This document shows, piece after piece, positions 46,335 through 57,369 of a stretch of DNA of 64,000 bases. The notes under the pieces were generated by a model. That model saw only the letters and a program-made list of their open reading frames with translations. It was not told the DNA's origin and did no database searches. The translations under genes and the position numbers were made by a program. Position 1 is the first letter of the stretch. The number at the start of each line of letters is the position of its first letter. The DNA comes from Flabesymbios commensalis (taxonomy: Eukaryota > Annelida > Polychaeta > Terebellida > Flabelligeridae), in the NCBI GenBank assembly GCA_964017125.1, contig OZ024909.1, forward strand, positions 71,611,427-71,675,426, written 5' to 3'.

Positions 46335-47057
46335 TGTATCAACTGGTTGAAATAAATGGTATAAAGTCAGATCAGTTAAAAAATAAATTCGGAGTACATG
46401 GAGGATCAATAATTGGGACCACTTTTATATTTATTGACGACATATCCCTAGTATCAGAGATAGATAATAGATAAATAGATGATAGATCAATAAAAAATAG
46501 ATTTCTGCTAGTATAGAAGAACACTTGAGCGACATCAAAATATTTGCAAATGATGCAGTTGCGAGTGTGGAAAACACAACCAATGATGGCATAATCAATA
46601 TATTTCAAAAATGTGCTAACAGCTTGAAGAGATGGTACACAAGTAATACAATGGCATTAAGCATAGAGAAAACTAAAGGGTCGTTTATCCCACTAAACAA
46701 AAAAGATAAGTAATACAAAATTTGACGAATAACATAACATAATTACGTAACTACTCGGTGTTCATGTGCAATGTACCTCTCATCGATTATTTCGTCTTAC
46801 AAAAATCGTAAAAAAAATTGTCATTAAAAACTGAAATTAAATTTTATGATTATTATGTTAAGCTACTCATTGAACATTGTAGCTTGATTCTCACTTCACT
46901 TATTTTGTATCTTTTTGATGTTTTTGAGGGCCCTAAGGAAGATAGACAATACAATTATCGCAGACGGCTTTGCCGATACATTGTATTTCAATATACCACG
47001 GCAAAATTCTGTGTGAAAATTATATCAATATCAAGTATACCCAGTTACAGTTTTTAA
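46335..47057 (+). mobile_element. Reverse transcriptase remnant of a second LINE
   Basis: Broken plus-strand frames match RT blocks in order. YQLVEINGIKSDQLKNKFGV at about 46336, then GGSIIGTTF for the usual GSxLGPLLF; IKIFANDAVAS (46534), with Asn in place of one catalytic Asp of FADD; LKRWYTSNTMALSIEKTKG (46625), the usual W....MALN..KTK block; and LKTEIKFYDYYVKLLIEHCS (46820), the thumb region. The clade is uncertain (jockey/CR1/RTE-like). Long dead. Confidence 0.75.
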
Positions 47058-47059
47058 AA

Positions 47060-47544
47060 TTCTAGTTCATGATTAGTCGCAAGATAAAACACGCTGCAAC
47101 GACAGCAACGGAGTTGTCCACTATGTATCATGTAAATTAATTTGTCTTATATTAATTGAACAATTGACTAGTTAAAATAGCATGAAGATAGGTGAAAATT
47201 TATAGTGGACAATAATCTAATAACATATTAATTGAATTGAACAAAAAATATCAAAACTATTTAAAATGATTGTAGCATTATTTAATCACTAGAAAGCACA
47301 TATAATGACGCGCAAACACTATATTATACCGCTATGCCATTATTTCATACAATGCCATATTTTTGTATATTAATTAAATTATATCTTTACACATTAGTGT
47401 AATTATTGTTATTATCCTATTATCAGTGTCAAAAATATTTAGTTAGATTCAGATTTTAGAGAGAATTAATTGGTTGCAGGCCATAAATCGTTATTAAAAT
47501 GGTTAACATGATTGACGAGACGGAAACCACCAATGTAGGATTGA
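47060..47544. other. No gene seen
   Basis: AT-rich; may include LINE 3' sequence without recognisable motifs. Confidence 0.3.
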
Positions 47545-47557
47545 TTTAGTGTCTCAA

Positions 47558-47602
47558 TGCACAAAGGTGGCCTAAAGCCCGATTCATTTCATTTCATTTT
47601 TT
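47558..47602 (+). mobile_element. 45-bp SINE family C tail with 13-bp target duplication
   Basis: TTTAGTGTCTCAA occurs at 47545-47557 and 47603-47615. The insert between starts TGCACAAAGGTGGCCTAAAG and ends in TTCATTTCATTTT, identical to the 3' end of the full SINE at 59249. This is a retroposed copy truncated to its last 45 bases. Confidence 0.85.
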
Positions 47603-47659
47603 TTTAGTGTCTCAAAAGGGAAGAATTCAGAGCATTAGACATGTATTAAGTAATACATA

Positions 47660-47752
47660 ATATATATATCGCACCCTTGGATATATAGGGTGTATCTGCC
47701 ACTTTGTAAAGTGGCAGATACACCCTTTCATATCCAAGGAGGCGATATATAT
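47660..47752. repeat. 93-bp palindrome
   Basis: ATATATATCGCACCCTTGGA and TATCCAAGGAGGCGATATAT at the ends; inner AGGGTGTATCTGCCACTTTG and AAAGTGGCAGATACACCCTT are exact inverse copies with almost no loop. It matches none of the named families. Confidence 0.75.
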
Positions 47753-47754
47753 CC

Positions 47755-48338
47755 GTCAATGTGTGGTAAATCTGTACTTACTGATCGACTATTTTACTGA
47801 TGAATTCCCTGGTGTTTTTATCATACACAACCCTTTCTACAGACACCAAGTCAGAACATGTGTGGTAGACCAGAGTGATTTGCCTGAGAACATTGACTCC
47901 AATGAGAGCCCTCATATATATACATAGGAAGCCATTGTTTTTTTCTGTCAGCAATGCGTCATCCGTTCTATCTATGGAGACACTGGGTTGGTCGATAACA
48001 CATGAAACGGATAATTACTAAGAAACAAAAATAGACACATGTTACTACATTTACTTAACATTGTGTCTGTGAATAGCAGCGGCGAGCGCCCGATATATTC
48101 AAATATCCATCTTAATTATTATAACCGTTGACATATACTTCCCCGCATAACTGCGACATTTACTATGCCACAATTATTAGAGGGCGAAAAATAAAATATA
48201 GCCATAAATGGTTTTAAAACTACGAATTTGCAGTTTTTGTGCGTTATTGGTTGGAGTATATGAATGTGTTTCTTGGTAACGACTGCACACATTGTGTGTT
48301 GTAATATGAGAGAATGTGAGCCTACGTCAATCACAGAT
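47755..48338. other. No gene seen
   Basis: Short ORFs only. Flanks the minisatellite. Confidence 0.3.
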
Positions 48339-50290
48339 GACAATGTGCTAGAGGGACCATCACATCTAACCTCAGACGACAATGGACTAGAGGGACCGTC
48401 ACATCTAACCACAAACGACAATGGACTAGAGGGACCGTCACATCTAACCTCAGACGACAATGGACTAGAGGGACCATCACATTTAACCACAGAGGACAAT
48501 GAACTAGAGGGACCGTCACATCTAACCACAACCGACAATGGACTAAAGGGACCGTCACATCTAACCTCAGACAACAATGTACTAGAGGGACCGTCACATC
48601 TAACCTCAGACGACAAAGGACTAGAGGGACCATCACATTTAACCACACAGGACAATGAACTAGAGGGACCGTCACATCTAACCACAAACGACAATGGACT
48701 AGAGGGACCGTCACATCTAACCTGAGACAACAATGTACTAGAGGGACCGTCACATCTAACCTCAGACGACAATGGACTAGAGGGACCGTCACATCTAACC
48801 ACAGACGACAATGGATTAGAGGGACCGTCACATCTAATCACAAACAACAATGGACTAGAGGGACCGTCACATCTAACCTCAGACGACAATGGACTAGAGG
48901 GACCGTCACATCTAACCACAGACGACAATGGATTAGAGGGACCGTCAAATCTAACCACAGACAACAATGGACTAGAGGGACCGTCAAATCTAACCACAGA
49001 CAACAATGAACTAGAGGGACCGTCACATCTAACCTCAGACAACAATGGATTGGAGGGACCGTCACATCTAACGACAGACAACAATGGACTAGAGGGACCG
49101 TCACATCTAACCACAAACGACAATGGACTAGAGGGACCGTCACATCTAACCTGAGACAACAATGTACTAGAGGGACCGTCACATCTAACCTCAGACGACA
49201 ATGGACTAGAGGGACCGTCACATCTAACCACAGACGACAATGTACTCAGACAATGTACTCAGACAGCAATGGATTGGAGGGACCGTCACATCTAACCTCA
49301 GACAACAATGGACTAGAGGGACCATCACATTTAACCTCAGACGACAATGGACTAGAGGGACCGTCACATCTAACCACAGACGACAATGTACTAGAGGGAC
49401 CGTCACATCTAACCTCAGACAACAATGGGCTAGAGGGACCGTTACGTCTAACCTCAGACGACAATGGACTAGAGGGACCGTCACATCTAACCTCAGACGA
49501 CAATGGACTAGAGGGACCGTCACATCTAACCACAGACGACAATGGATTAGAGGGACCGTCACATCTAATCACAAACAACAATGGACTAGAGGGACCGTCA
49601 CATCTAACCTCAGACGACAATGGACTAGAGGGACCGTCACATCTAACCACAGACGACAATGGATTAGAGGGACCGTCAAATCTAACCATAGACAACAATG
49701 GACTAGAGGGACCGTCAAATCTAACCACAGACAACAATGAACTAGAGGGACCGTCACATCTAACCTCAGACAACAATGGATTGGAGGGACCGTCACATCT
49801 AACGACAGACAACAATGGACTAGAGGGACCGTCACATCTAACCACAAACAACAATGGATTGGAGGGACCGTCACATCTAACCACAGACGATAATCGACTA
49901 GTGGGACCGTCACAGCTAACCACAGACGACAATGGACTAGAGGGACCGTCACATCTAACCACAGACAACAATGGATTGGAGGGACCGTCACATCTAACCG
50001 CAGACGACAAAAGACTAGAGGGACCGTCAAATCTAACCACAGACGACAATGGACTAGAGGGACCGTCACATCTAACCTCAGACAGCAATGGATTGGAGGG
50101 ACCGTCACATCTAACCGCAGACGACAAAAGACTAGAGGCACCGTCACATGTAGCCACAGACGACAATGGACTAGAGGGACCGTCACATCTAACCTCAGAC
50201 AGCAATGAATTAGAGGGACCGTCACATCTAACCTCAGACAACAATGAAAAAAGAGAGACCGTCACATACGAAATAATGAACTAGAGGGAC
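48339..50290. repeat. 39-bp minisatellite, about 50 units
   Basis: Unit: GACGACAATGGACTAGAGGG then ACCGTCACATCTAACCTCA. Point variants (GACAAC, GGATTAG, CCACA) mark unit types, and a block of types around AATCACAAACAACAATGG recurs at 48836 and 49567, showing a larger duplication. One break in phase occurs at 49243-49260. Since 39 is 13 codons, long ORFs of up to 373 residues appear in several frames on both strands. None shows a domain or gene structure, so they are read as by-products. Confidence 0.9.
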
Positions 50291-50378
50291 GTCACATCTA
50301 TATACGGACGAGAATATACTTGAGCAATATTTTGGGGACCGTCACATTGAACCGACAATGAACTCGACCCAAGTGTAG
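50291..50378. repeat. Degenerate edge of the minisatellite
   Basis: GGGACCGTCACATTGAACCG and GACAATGAACTCGACC are decayed unit fragments reaching up to the 4-kb TIR element. Confidence 0.6.
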
Positions 50379-50540
50379 TTAGTCCAGCAGATTTGAGACG
50401 AAAATCAGACGGAAGGCTCAGCTAGTGATAAAAGCACCAACATTTCCAGAAAGGTAGCTGAGATGATACTCTTTTAAATTAGCTATGGACCCAAGTTGAA
50501 CAAATCCAAGATGGCCGTCATTTTCAAGATGGCGGCCAAA
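50379..50540 (+). repeat. Left terminal inverted repeat of the 4-kb element
   Basis: Outer 17 bp TTAGTCCAGCAGATTTG are identical to the right end. Two motifs near its inner side (CCAAGATGGCCGTC, CAAGATGGCGGCC) match the AAGATGGCGGC consensus of the zinc-finger factor YY1; binding is inference. Confidence 0.75.
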
Positions 50541-50887
50541 TTTGAAAAAAAAATCACAAAATTTTATTGTGATCATTAAAAAATAATTTAAAATTGAATG
50601 TAGAAAATTTATGCTGCACAGGGAGACATACAAATACATGTAGACAAATGGTCAAAATGGTGGAATCCAAGATGGCCGCTATTTTCAAGATGGCGATCAA
50701 TTCAATAAAAAATACTGATATTTTTAATAATTATTAAAACAATGTTATCTGCTGTAATAGACACACTTTGTTTGACCGTAATTCACCTAGAATAAATCTA
50801 TTGAAATAAATCATAATAAAATTTAAATAATTCATTGATGAAACATTGTGCAGTCCGAAATGGCCGCCATTTTGAGCATCGATTGGC

Positions 50888-50912
50888 AAAAAGGCAGTAA
50901 CTGCCTTTTGGC
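50888..50912. mobile_element. Foldback repeat, family F, minimal copy
   Basis: CAAAAAGGCAGTAACTGCC followed by TTTTGGC: the two arms directly abut. Confidence 0.45.
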
Positions 50913-51017
50913 TTATTTTTATATATTCCAGCAACTTTGAATAAATACAAATATTTTACATCAAGTATTTCTCCTGCAAAATTTCTCATTAATTCTTCAA
51001 TAATAATTACATTATTT

Positions 51018-51062
51018 CTCAGCAAACACGACACGTTGAAACAATCATGTTGGCCCAACGTG
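51018..51062 (+). mobile_element. Half copy of foldback family B inside the 4-kb element
   Basis: CTCAGCAAACACGACACGTT then TGTTGGCCCAACGTGC. The left arm and part of the centre only. Confidence 0.55.
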
Positions 51063-51120
51063 CATAACTGAGTGCGAAACGTGCTATATAATAAAGTTGT
51101 AGTAGAATTAGTTTCAGTAA

Positions 51121-53545
51121 GTGTATAGTCTTGGCTTGTGTATGGTATGCTATTGCATCATGTCACAGAAACGTTTGACAGAAATGTGTGTAGACCAGCC
51201 ACAAACGTCACAATCAATGGATCTGTGGATTGGGATAAGTGTATCTGTCAAGTGGCTTTTGGGGACAAAGCGTTCGGATATAGATGCACTAAAGACACAT
51301 GAAAAAGCAACTTCAGCAAATCAAGAATTTGACAAGATAGGGTCTCCACCAATGCCATTGAATATGGCGTTTTTGGACGAAGGCAAAGGAATAGCTCCAA
51401 CACTTGATAATCAAGCCAAATGGCATAAGAATTGCAGAAATAGGTTCAGTGATTTGAAGCTGGATAGAGAGATTTCTAAGTCATAAAAACGGAAAAGCAG
51501 CGACATTTACACCTCTTCTGAGACCAAAAAGGCAACAAGGCAGAGTTGTACTTCAAATAATATATCTAAGCAAAGTTTTTTCTGTAAATAAAGTTTTGGA
51601 GAAATTCACTTGGTTTCTACCATGAATTTAGCTAGAAACGTTAGAAAATGTAACATGGAGCTGCAAGCCACTGTTTTACTAGCAATTAAACTTGCTGCTG
51701 GTGACAAGATCTCACAAAATGCAGTCTATCATCGAGCTTGTCTCGTAGCATTGTACAATAGAGCCATGGCCAGAGCTAAAAACATAGACAAAGATAAGAA
51801 TCAAAGCCAACAACGGATTGAAGGTATCGCTTTCGCTGAGCTGATTGCTTACATGAAGGATACACATATCGAAAGTGACGCAGCTCCCGTATTTAGATTA
51901 GCAGAATTAGCAAGACTATATAAAAGTCGTCTAAAACTGTTTGGAGGTGATATTTCGGGTCGTTTTAATAACACTCACTTAAAATCCAGAATTGTGACAC
52001 ATCAACAAGATCTTCAAGCTTACAGAGAAGATAATGATGTTCTTCTCGCGTTCAGCAAAGACGTGGGAGCCGCCTTACGACAAGCATATGAACGCAATTT
52101 TGATGACGAAGCCTGGATTATGTCACAGGCCGCGAAGATTGTTCGACGGGACATGTTTAGTACAGAGTCGAAGTTTCAGAAGTCATGTGAAAATAATTGT
52201 CAGCAGGAAATCACCCCTCTTTGGGATGATTAGTGGGAATGATACTAGGAGGATCAAACATTCAAACACAAACAAATAATTCATTTGAGATTCAAGTCGT
52301 TTTTAGTGTTGCTCAGTGTATTTTCTCTAACAGCACTTTTCGTCAGCGCAAGCAAGCAACAGGAACATCCACAACAACATGAGAGAGCCACCTCTTCCAA
52401 TATATGTGGGGCTGTTGTTACATGGAGACACCCGCAAACGTAGCTTGGTCAACTCCGATATGGAGTTTTTACAACAGCTGCATATAATAATATAGATCAT
52501 AACCCATCATCAAACACAGCCCTTGGAGCTCTTCATGGAACAGCAATATTTTTATTCCAGCATCCATACCACACAAATCCCGGCGTGGCAAGGATAATTG
52601 AATCACATGTTTGCTCGTCTCACCAAGGAAAGCGCCACTTCCAGAAGAGTACACAAATGTTCCATAACTGGTTATGCCCAAGAATAAAGCCAAAGTTCCA
52701 CAGACTAATAATAGTGCTCTTATCAGTTATGACGATCAAGCTGTATCAGCAATGCAGAAGGAACACAGGTATTAAAGAGGAAAGACAATTTTCCATGCAT
52801 TATGCCTCGTGAGAAAAGCACCAGTGAATTAAACCTTGCTATTTCATCATTGCTTCCTTTGTTTGAATAGCAAGCTACATCACCAGCCATGTCCCGTCAA
52901 TAAATGGATGTCCAGTACTTAAACCGTGAACAAACCCCGGTGATGGCATGTGATCAGCCATTGTTTTGACATGGCGAAGCAAATACAGTGGATCAGTCCT
53001 GACAGTTATGGAGAGGATGTATATGTTATCATGCTCAGCGGGCTACATATAGCAATGGCAGCCTGGAAAGCACTTGGGAATGGTTGGACAGCAGTGGATG
53101 GACAGCAGCTCTTGTTCAAGATTACATAGCAACTCCTGGAAAGGCTGATTATTTTTTAAAGGCGTCGCATGTATCCAGTACAAGACATGCACAGCAGTCA
53201 CAGCTGAAGCACTTTACACTCTCATCATATGTTGAAGAACATAATGATCTTGCTAATAATTTTGACGAGTGGAGACAACTGAAAGAAGACGAAAATCCAC
53301 AATTTAAATTCTGGAGTCTGACACTCGAGATTCAGTTATCAGTTCTTGTGTTCGTCAGATCATTAAAAGAAGAGGACTTTCACTTGTACCTCCAGGTACT
53401 ACAGAAGATAGCTCCTTCGATGTTCGCACTTGATCACCCTAATTATGCTCGCTGGTTGCCTATGCATATATGCGACATAATGTTGCTCGAAGAGTGTCAT
53501 CCTGATGTAGCTGCTGAGTTTAAGAAGGGTAATTTTTGTAGTTAA
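51121..53545 (+). pseudogene. Broken gene of an uncharacterised protein family, candidate transposase
   Basis: Blocks on the plus strand, in order: MSQKRLTEMC near the start (51157); LQATVLLAIKLAAGDKISQN then YHRACLVALYN (51660-51760); GIAFAELIAYMKDTHIESDA and IVRRDMF (51820-52160); PPLPIYVGLLLHGDTRKRSL (52388); IDHNPSSNTALGALHG (52490); CDQPLF (52945); GLHIAMAAWKALG (53038); and GWTAALVQDYIATPGKADYF to FALDHPNYARWLPMHI (53096-53480). From memory, the same blocks occur in long multi-copy 'uncharacterized proteins' of cnidarians, molluscs, amphioxus and fish. At least five frame changes or stops separate them, and the C-terminal part is missing. Position inside long TIRs suggests a transposase; the Asp in DQPL could be catalytic. 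Both points are inference. Confidence 0.7.
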
Positions 53546-54224
53546 AAAAAACAGAATGTGTCACTGTTCTTTCTACTGTATGTGTCTTGTCAAGTTCGTG
53601 ACGATAATTTGGATACTTTCTTCAGTCACAAAAACCAAGATTTCTCTCCATCACTCTCGACCTATGGTGACATACGTACAGGAACAAAATCAGATATATT
53701 ATAATGTTTAGAGGAAGTGTCTCCGTCACAAAATGACAGACCAGATGTTGATATGTTACTGTTAGATGGAGCTGTAATTGTCAATATACTAAGACCTCGT
53801 GCAGTGAAAACATTTCATGAATATTCTCAGCAAGTATTCCTTTCTTTTTTAAAGTCTCAGGGGTAGTTTTTGAAACTGAGTCTTCAATAAACTTTTTAGA
53901 CAGAATATCATATAAATAATAAAATAGATAGGAATACTATAGATAGAAATAAAACAAATATTTTTTTTTGAACTTAATGTTTTACTGTAGTTATAAATTT
54001 GTGTGACTTTTTTACTTTTAAAGCTAACCGGTAAATATTGCGTCTCCGCGGCAACTATTTTGGAGGCATTTTCATTGCCTAAACATAATTTGGTGATATA
54101 TTTTTAATTCTAATTAATTTATGACATCACTGCTTTGATTATATGGGCTCATAGGACTGATTTCTTGGATTTGTATTCCAATATCGATACCACAAGACCA
54201 AAACTCCTGTCAAAATTGACAAAT

Positions 54225-54383
54225 TGGGCGGCCATATTGGAAAATGGTCGCCAATTCTGAAAAAATGGAAATTGAGATTGGGTCCATAGCTAATATGTTT
54301 TGGTGTATAATGAACTATTAATATGCAAATTTTGATACTTTTATCACTAACTGAGCCTTTTTGTCACAAATCTGCTGGACTAA
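54225..54383 (-). repeat. Right terminal inverted repeat of the 4-kb element
   Basis: Ends CAAATCTGCTGGACTAA. Contains GGGTCCATAGCTAATATG and CAAATTGGGCGGCCATATTG, the inverse of the corresponding left-end motifs. Confidence 0.75.
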
Positions 54384-54870
54384 GTATTCTATCCAGCTAA
54401 TCACATGCGTCATTTATTCAAAGCATTGATCAGTTGATTGTATAGCCGAACTACAATCAATGATCACATCTAATCGCAGACGGCAGTGCAAGGAGATTTG
54501 ATATATTCGTAGATCTGAATGTACGAGGCGCGTAGCGCGAGTATATTCAGATCTACGAATCTATCGTAATTGAGTTCATTCTTTCACTTAAAATACACAA
54601 AATAGGTACATGTGTTCCAAAAATTGATAGATAAAATAGTCAGTGTGGTTAACCAAGATAAAATAGGCATGTAGTGTCATGGTAAACCCTGCATAATAAT
54701 CACTGTGCCCGCCCGGGCCAGTATGAAAAATAACAGTAGATTCGTAGATCCGAATCTACTGTTTCAACAATAGACTGACGTCTCCGGTGTATTTAAATCT
54801 GGGGGACCGTCACCTCTAATCACAGACGTCAGTGAAGTTTACTGTCAGGGTCAGTCACATCTAATCACAT
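54384..54870. repeat. Palindromes set in decayed minisatellite
   Basis: ATCACATCTAATCGCAGACG (54463), GGGGGACCGTCACCTCTAAT (54803) and GTCACATCTAATCACATG (54847) are decayed minisatellite units. Among them lie two palindromes: ATTCGTAGATCTGAAT with its inverse (54505-54560) and AACAGTAGATTCGTAGATCC with CGAATCTACTGTT (54732-54763). The two share ATTCGTAGATC, so they may be the ends of one foldback. Confidence 0.55.
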
Positions 54871-55059
54871 GTGCTCATTAGGTTGAAGATACCACACAGT
54901 TGTTACCTCTAAATCTCCTTACATTAATTATCACTGAAAAAGGCATGAACTTATTCTAGAATGATGATCACCACGTTAACGATGTTCATATAATTCATCT
55001 TCCCTAGAGCAAGCTAGGCTTCGCAAGGTCGATGACTCGGTCTGCGACCTGCAGAAGCT

Positions 55060-55459
55060 TATAGTCTGGCCGACGGTGGGGGATGGTCCAAAATAAAAGT
55101 TAGTTTTTCGGTATCCAGTCAGTCAATTCTCAAGCGATCGTCACGAAATTTTGCAACCATTATTATCTAGTCATTTGGCAAAAAGTGAAGATTTCAAAAG
55201 TTACACCATTTGACATGTACCGCAATTCTGAGAATAAAACTGAATGAAGTTAATGGGTTTATACATGTTATAGAGGAGTGTCAAATGATCTAACTTTTGA
55301 ACAATACAATATTTTTTTACGAAATTTTTAGGATCGATGCCAAATGACTAGAAAGTAGGCTTTACAAAATTTTATGAAAATCGCTTGAGAATTGACTGAC
55401 TGGATACCGAAAAGCTAACTTTCATTTTTGGACCATCCTCCACCGTCAGAGAGACTATA
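55060..55459. mobile_element. 400-bp foldback MITE with arms over 100 bp
   Basis: Left TATAGTCTGGCCGACGGTGG, GATGGTCCAAAATAAAAG, CGGTATCCAGTCAGTCAATT, CTCAAGCGAT; right the inverse, ending CCACCGTCAGAGAGACTATA. Inner segments (CTAGTCATTTGGCA, CAAAAGTTACACCATTTGAC) also pair. TA at the ends suggests a Tc1/mariner-like target (weak). The 50 bp before it (GACTCGGTCTGCGACCTGCA) resemble 17220-17245. Confidence 0.75.
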
Positions 55460-56520
55460 GACTTAATGTAGGGAATATGGTATAGTAGGCCGGCAGCCAA
55501 ATCTAGCCCTCGCACTCACAAAAGCTAAGAAATTTTAACTGCGATTTTTATTTAGCTTGACCATTGGGACATAGCGAGTTTTGGTTCTTTTTTGCCAAAC
55601 AGGACGCTTTAAGTCCTAGAGCCAATTTTACCATTTTTTAGAAGGACACCAAAATAAAATTGACAGCAATTCGAAAATTGTTCAAAATAGTAGTAGTTTT
55701 ACTTCTTTTCACTATTGTTTTATTTATAGCCCTCGGCCATATACACATGTAGGTCACTGAAAAATATTTTTGCCCAGATTTCATTTTAAATATTTTTTTC
55801 AACCCTTTTATCAAAACTGGCGCCTAAAAAATACATACATTATAAAAGATGTGTCAAGTTTGTAAATCTATTTTTTTCGTTGCGTGCTACTTAGAAGCAA
55901 GCTAATTCGCAAAAAGTGTCCCCATTATGTCCCCAGGAGACTGGAAGTTAAAAAGTAAAAATCTAGGGCAAATTTTTTTTATAACTGCATATTTAAGATA
56001 CGCGCGTCATTATTGCTAACTCTAATTTGCGGTAAAATTCAAATGTGCTGATATATCTGCCTCCAATAGGCTATTATATAAAAGTTAACTCATGCTGTGG
56101 ATATTTATCCTTATATTTATTATGAATATTTTGTGTTAATCTCACATTTATGTTTATGTTTACATGTTTATTAAGAATATATATATAAAATGACACTTTG
56201 AATGCTAAGAACAATTTTTTGCTTACAGTGTATATATAATGTGGCTATTTAATTTTGTATGTAATATAAATATTTAATATTAGTCCCATATTGATGTATA
56301 TGTTTAAATGTTTGATGGAAAACCAAATAATATGTATAATGACACTTTGAATGCCAAGGCTGAGTTTTTTTTAAATAAATCTAAAATAATGCATTATAAC
56401 GCACAATGCTTAAGACTTGTATGTTGATCAATGTGGCGTTATCCGGATATCCATAAAAATTATAACAATAAGCACAGGTTAAATATCTTATATTTAATAA
56501 CTGACAGGAAGAACAAATAT
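55460..56520. other. No gene seen; AT-rich with a partial direct repeat
   Basis: AAATGACACTTTGAATGCTA (56188) and TAATGACACTTTGAATGCCA (56338) mark two related segments about 150 bp apart, each preceded by ATGTTTA-rich sequence. Confidence 0.4.
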
Positions 56521-56523
56521 TTT

Positions 56524-56621
56524 GATTCTTCCAGCGCGGGTTCCGTCTTTATACGTCAGAATCTGACGTCTACGGACGTCAGATTTTGACGTATGAAGGC
56601 GGTTACCGCACTGAAGGGGTT
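56524..56621. mobile_element. Family A hairpin module, solo
   Basis: TTCTTCCAGCGCGGGTTCCG, CTTTATACGTCAGAATCTGA and its inverse, ending TACCGCACTGAAGGGG. The long arm is absent, as at 6750. Confidence 0.7.
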
Positions 56622-56624
56622 GAT

Positions 56625-57112
56625 GAATTCGTCTCTGTTTTTTTTTGTGATGGCGACATCACAGATGGGCAACATAAACGCATATTGTAGAACAATACGA
56701 CAAATGAGACAACATCTAAACACAGACGATGCACAGACATAAATTGCCTGATAAAAGTCAGACAGGCAGAAATGGATGAGTTGTGTAATTAGATTTGCCA
56801 ATATGTTCAGATTGATGTACTCTCAAACCACTCTTGCGTCGTGTAATGTGCGCAGTAAGCCTACATCGAAAGTAGGCTTACACTATGTTAATCACTAAAA
56901 TTTACATAGGAATGTTATTAAAACGCAATTCTTACTAAAAATGAGTGTGATATGTAAATTTGAAACTACTAAAGTGATGTACCACTTATAAAAATCTAAA
57001 ACATATGGGTTTATAAATTGACTTCTGGTAATTACGATTGAAAAGAATAATATAGTATGTTTTAGGTTACGGCGCGATATCATTTAATTGGATTATGTAA
57101 AATGTGTACAAA
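56625..57112. other. No gene seen
   Basis: AT-rich. A small hairpin AAGCCTACATCGAAAGTAGGCTT lies at about 56857. Confidence 0.35.
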
Positions 57113-57368
57113 TCACGTGCGTTTCGAACCCCGCTTGGTGCAGGATTTTCTGAGAAATATAATGCTTCTCCCCTCTCAATATTGAGACATTATTTCTATA
57201 TTGTGTCCTTGGGCAAGGTACCTAACCCATAAATACTTCACTTGACTTGTGAGAATGAGTACCTGGTAGGACGGAGATGGTAATGTGTATGATACGTTCG
57301 ATGCACCAAAATGGCTGCATGTTCTCCGTGGAGTTGAGAATGAACAGGTCCAGTGATCAGGGGGTAAA
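57113..57368 (+). mobile_element. tRNA-derived SINE (CCTTGGGCAAGG core), 5'-truncated
   Basis: Starts at the box B-like GCGTTTCGAACCCCGC, then ATTGTGTCCTTGGGCAAGGT (57199-57218), GAGTACCTGGTAGGACGGAG and GAACAGGTCCAGTGATCAGG. Same family as 5905-6233. Confidence 0.75.
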
Positions 57369-57369
57369 A

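Larger units (their letters stand above)
50379..54383 (+). mobile_element. 4.0-kb DNA transposon-like element with long TIRs
   Basis: Both ends read inward TTAGTCCAGCAGATTTG. The inverted similarity goes on for about 160 bp (AAGGCTCAG, TTAGTGATAAAAG, AGCTATGGACCCAA, TGGCCG..ATTTTC, GGC[GC]GCC), imperfectly. Flanks are GTAG on the left and GTAT on the right, so the duplication is short (TA or GTA) or decayed. Degenerate minisatellite lies on both sides, so it inserted into that repeat. It encloses the broken gene described at 51121-53545, a family F palindrome (50888-50912) and half a family B foldback (51018-51062). Superfamily unknown. Confidence 0.75.

Noticed and set aside
48119-50284. Several repeat ORFs up to 373 codons on both strands
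   Set aside because: All come from the 39-bp minisatellite, whose period is a codon multiple; no domain, start context or splice structure.
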